From assembly GCA_007571355.1 (NCBI GenBank), contig RKRO01000168.1, positions 1 to 23,907 on the forward strand: DNA of 23,907 nucleotides, given 5' to 3'. The notes below the pieces were generated by a model, which searched no databases, was not told the DNA's origin, and saw only the letters and a program-made list of their open reading frames with translations. The position numbers and the translations under genes were made by a program. Shown one piece after another: positions 21,944-23,907 of this stretch (its first letter is position 1; every line of letters starts with the position of its first letter). This DNA is from Candidatus Poribacteria bacterium (lineage in GTDB: Bacteria; Poribacteria; WGA-4E; WGA-3G).

Positions 21944-22753
21944 TTAAAATGTAATCCAGTCTTGACCGAGTGCCGGTGCTATAAAGCGGACGTAAACATC
22001 GGAGAATGCCACCCAGAACAGGCTCAGCCATGCCCAAAGCATGTGTCTTCGGTTCAGGCAGCTCACACAGTTATACATTTGCCGGCGGACAGGGGCTTTG
22101 GAAAGCAGGTCGATAATGCCACCCGTAAGATGTCTTAAAGAGTGGCATCCGAGGGTATACCCTCCGAGAAAGACGACGTTCCCTGCCAAGACGAGGGTAC
22201 CGATGCCGATGCCGAAGGTTTCTTCACCGTTTTCGTTGCTAAACCACATCGCTTTCCAGACATCATAAGAGAGGATAACAAGAAAGATGAGGGCGACGTA
22301 AAGGAAATATCTATGGATGTTCTGTATAATCAGCGGAAACGAGTTTTCGCCGCGGTAACCCTTTCGCGGTTCTGATACGGTGCAAGATGGAGGGTCGGCC
22401 CAAAACGCTTTGTAATACGCGCCCCGATAGTAATAACAGGTGAACCGGAACCCGGCAGGTGCCCACAAGATCAGTACCGCGGGTGTAATCAGACCGGGCA
22501 TCCAGTTCGGCATCATACCAAACCAACTGTGGTCAACGCTGTATGGATCCGTCCCAAAAAGCAGTGGTGAATAGAAAGGCGACAAATAGGGGCCATGAAG
22601 AAAATTGTCACCTTCAAAAACCCGAAAGGTGGTATAAATAATGAAAGCACTGAGTCCGATAAAGACTGCAAGCGGTTGCACCCACCAGGTATCTCGGCGT
22701 TGGGTTTGGAACGGACGGCTTTCTGTTAAGGTGAGTTCTGGGTGTTGGGTCAT
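21944..22753 (-). CDS. sdhC: Succinate dehydrogenase membrane anchor (Sdh1-type SdhC)
   Basis: I prefer the ATG at 22753 (269 residues), which has an AAGGA site. Upstream ATGs at 22771 and 22840 are possible, but the latter overlaps the PIN gene. About five membrane helices are seen (near 25-44, 86-104, 148-168, 185-202 and 238-256). The segment FRFTCYYYRGAYYKAFW, then PPSCTVSEP and QNIHRYF, closely resembles mycobacterial Rv0249c as I remember it. The mycobacterial Sdh1 anchor was reported to hold a membrane Rieske-type cluster. Candidate ligands here are Cys106, Cys124, His147, Cys203, His204 and His208. One subunit replaces the usual SdhC plus SdhD pair, and no sdhD is present. Confidence 0.82.
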   Translation of the reverse strand: MTQHPELTLTESRPFQTQRRDTWWVQPLAVFIGLSAFIIYTTFRVFEGDNFLHGPYLSPFYSPLLFGTDPYSVDHSWFGMMPNWMPGLITPAVLILWAPAGFRFTCYYYRGAYYKAFWADPPSCTVSEPRKGYRGENSFPLIIQNIHRYFLYVALIFLVILSYDVWKAMWFSNENGEETFGIGIGTLVLAGNVVFLGGYTLGCHSLRHLTGGIIDLLSKAPVRRQMYNCVSCLNRRHMLWAWLSLFWVAFSDVYVRFIAPALGQDWITF

Positions 22754-22779
22754 AGACGATTTTTCCTTCATTTGAACAG

Positions 22780-23478
22780 TTAATCTTTTTTGTTTGATTC
22801 GTTTCGAGTTGGTGGGGCTGGTGGGGGCAGATATTTCCAACCAAGTGCTTTAAATTTTTTTTGTTCTGCCTTTAAATAATCATAAAGTTCTTGCGCAGAT
22901 TTAAATTGAGCAGCAAATTCTTCTTTCATACGATAGCACTCTTCCAAGACAGGATCCATACGTATATCCAGTTTCTCTTTCACTTGAATTTCCTCAATAA
23001 GCTCAATAGGTGTGCAGAGGGTTGTCGGTTGGAAGCCAGCGGCGTGACAAACTTCATTTACCAAATTCCGCTTGGTTTCGTTCACAATATGCTTATAATT
23101 CCAAGAAACCAAGTATTCAACGCTATTTACCGTGGCGATAGCGATATGCTGTGCGTCCGGACGCGAGGACTCTGGAATAGCACCAGCATCTATCAAGTTC
23201 TCTACGAGCGTAATAGCCTCTAATGGCGTATCCAACACTGGCAGATCCGCCAACACCTCAAGCCTTCGCTGAGCAGCTATTACATCACCCCCGCTGACCT
23301 CGTTGAGGACTATATCTGAAATCACAAATTCAAAATTTTCGGCACGTTCTGTCCACAGTTGTTGAGTTGCTTGCTGCCGGGAGGCTAACGTCGCATCAGG
23401 GCTGGGACGGGCGACTAAGTAACTGACTACAGTTGTTTCTACGGAGACTTTCGGTTTTGTTGCAATATATTGTATCAT
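22780..23478 (-). CDS. PIN-domain protein with fused antitoxin-like C-terminus
   Basis: 232 residues. Residues 8-160 are a PIN-type ribonuclease domain. Acidic residues sit at the expected places: Glu14 in VSVETTVVSYL, Glu60 in SDIVLNEVSGGD, and Asp108 in RPDAQHIAIA, plus Asn127 in SWNYKHI. The domain ends in CTPIEL. In relatives I know, a separate small antitoxin gene follows, opening with a Met-x-Asp-Pro-hydrophobic-hydrophobic-Glu-Glu motif. Here the same motif, MDPVLEECYRMKEEFAAQF, starts at Met174 in the same frame, so toxin and antitoxin appear fused. The Met174 codon has no good ribosome site. The tail is Pro-rich and basic. An excellent promoter overlaps the ATG at 23478, so the start is uncertain. 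It lies 26 bases before sdhC, probably by chance. Confidence 0.78.
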   Translation of the reverse strand: MIQYIATKPKVSVETTVVSYLVARPSPDATLASRQQATQQLWTERAENFEFVISDIVLNEVSGGDVIAAQRRLEVLADLPVLDTPLEAITLVENLIDAGAIPESSRPDAQHIAIATVNSVEYLVSWNYKHIVNETKRNLVNEVCHAAGFQPTTLCTPIELIEEIQVKEKLDIRMDPVLEECYRMKEEFAAQFKSAQELYDYLKAEQKKFKALGWKYLPPPAPPTRNESNKKD

Positions 23479-23497
23479 ACAATAAGACTTTTGTCAA
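23469..23497 (-). promoter_or_regulatory. Near-perfect sigma-70 promoter overlapping the PIN gene start
   Basis: The minus strand shows TTGACA (23492-23497), 17 bases and TACAAT (23469-23474). The -10 lies over codons 2-4 of the PIN frame, so its transcript would begin near 23462, just inside the frame. Either translation uses a downstream non-ATG start, or the full-length protein comes from read-through. Confidence 0.6.
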
Positions 23498-23532
23498 ATT
23501 AACAAGAAGGTTGATAAGCAAAAATAAACAGT

Positions 23533-23907
23533 TTATAGGACCAACGTATGCGTCAGCGGTTCCCAACCAAGCAGCCGTTTCGCTTTTGAGAGGTTAATTT
23601 CCTTCTGTTCGTGGTCGCCAGCAATGAAAAATGCATCAAATCCTTCGTGTTCAACCGAAATAGCGGCGAGATAAGCAGTCGCTAAGTCTTCCTCATCTGT
23701 CCACCAGATATGCACCGAGGAATCTTTCGGCTGGTTGTAACGCTCAAGCCACTGCTCGCGCGTAGAGGGGCCTGTAATTCGTAGCGCAATCAGCGACATA
23801 CCGTGTTCCCGCGCAAAGTATTCGCAGATCTGCTCGCCGAAGCCTTTGGTTAACCCGTAGACACCGGGATTATCGCGCGGCACGACATCTTCATAAGGGA
23901 AATTGTT
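23533..23907 (-). CDS. Extended SDR / NAD-dependent epimerase-dehydratase (5' part beyond the right edge)
   Basis: The frame runs open to the window edge, so the N-terminus and its Rossmann GxxGxxG are missing; about 124 codons are visible. The catalytic YxxxK appears as GVYGLTKGFGEQ, followed by the SDR helix CEYFAREHGMSLIALRITGP. Later parts (HIWWTDEEDLATAYLAAIS, then AGDHEQKEINLSKAKRLLGW) match the C-terminal substrate domain of NAD-dependent epimerases and dehydratases acting on sugars or sugar nucleotides. A GTG at 23883 is in frame but lies inside the conserved core, so it is not the true start. No terminator is seen in the 54 bases before the PIN gene. Confidence 0.82.
   Translation of the reverse strand, partial: NNFPYEDVVPRDNPGVYGLTKGFGEQICEYFAREHGMSLIALRITGPSTREQWLERYNQPKDSSVHIWWTDEEDLATAYLAAISVEHEGFDAFFIAGDHEQKEINLSKAKRLLGWEPLTHTLVL

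Noticed and set aside
21906..22037. N-terminal extension of sdhA by 44 residues
   Set aside because: It would overlap sdhC by about 94 bases and has no resemblance to SdhA N-termini. The GTG at 21905 with AGAGGAAA before it fits the family.
1..23907. CRISPR arrays, tRNA or rRNA genes, intact insertion sequences, prophage genes
   Set aside because: No regularly spaced repeats, tRNA-like cloverleafs, rRNA segments, transposase motifs or phage structural genes were recognised in either strand.

Overview
This window comes from a bacterial chromosome of moderate GC. Almost every gene lies on the minus strand. The gene content is rich in TPR proteins and includes a Gfo/Idh/MocA oxidoreductase, an SGNH hydrolase, a DUF2851 protein, an ECF sigma/FHA pair and an actinobacterial-type (Sdh1-like) succinate dehydrogenase. 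This mix suggests an uncultured Gram-negative lineage, and Candidatus Poribacteria is my best guess. That is inference from gene content, not a database result.

Layout, left to right. (1) 1-2853, minus: thiE, a DUF2851 protein and a SAM methyltransferase cut by the left edge, tightly spaced and probably one transcript. (2) 2925-3560, plus: an SGNH/GDSL hydrolase, the only convincing plus-strand gene, divergent from thiE. (3) 3600-8327, minus: a compact run of six genes (ECF sigma factor, FHA protein, TPR plus HExxH metallopeptidase, CvpA-like membrane protein, two tandem TPR/membrane paralogues) behind a near-consensus sigma-70 promoter at 8470-8497. It looks like a regulated envelope-associated cassette. 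(4) 8554-12369, minus: the conserved translation/termination cluster rho-rpmE-prfA-prmC. A strongly structured RNA-like element is inserted between rpmE and prfA, and a long non-coding leader lies upstream of rho. (5) 13086-19188, minus: Gfo/Idh/MocA oxidoreductase, a trypsin-like protease with about 13 TPRs, and a large TPR lipoprotein. The group has a good promoter at 19160-19188 and a textbook terminator at 13086-13115. (6) 19216-22753, minus: sdhC-sdhA-sdhB, with a single-subunit membrane anchor resembling mycobacterial Sdh1. (7) 22780-23907, minus: a PIN-domain protein that appears fused to its usual antitoxin-like partner, then the 3' part of an extended SDR/epimerase cut by the right edge.

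The most interesting items are the structured element at 10570-10707 (HEARO/IscB omega-RNA-like by eye, with no nuclease gene beside it), the roughly 650-nt rho leader with its own consensus promoter, a C-rich rut-like tract and stacked hairpins, the PIN-antitoxin fusion, the sigma/FHA/peptidase/CvpA/TPR cassette, and the protease-TPR fusion. I saw no tRNA, rRNA, CRISPR array or intact insertion sequence.
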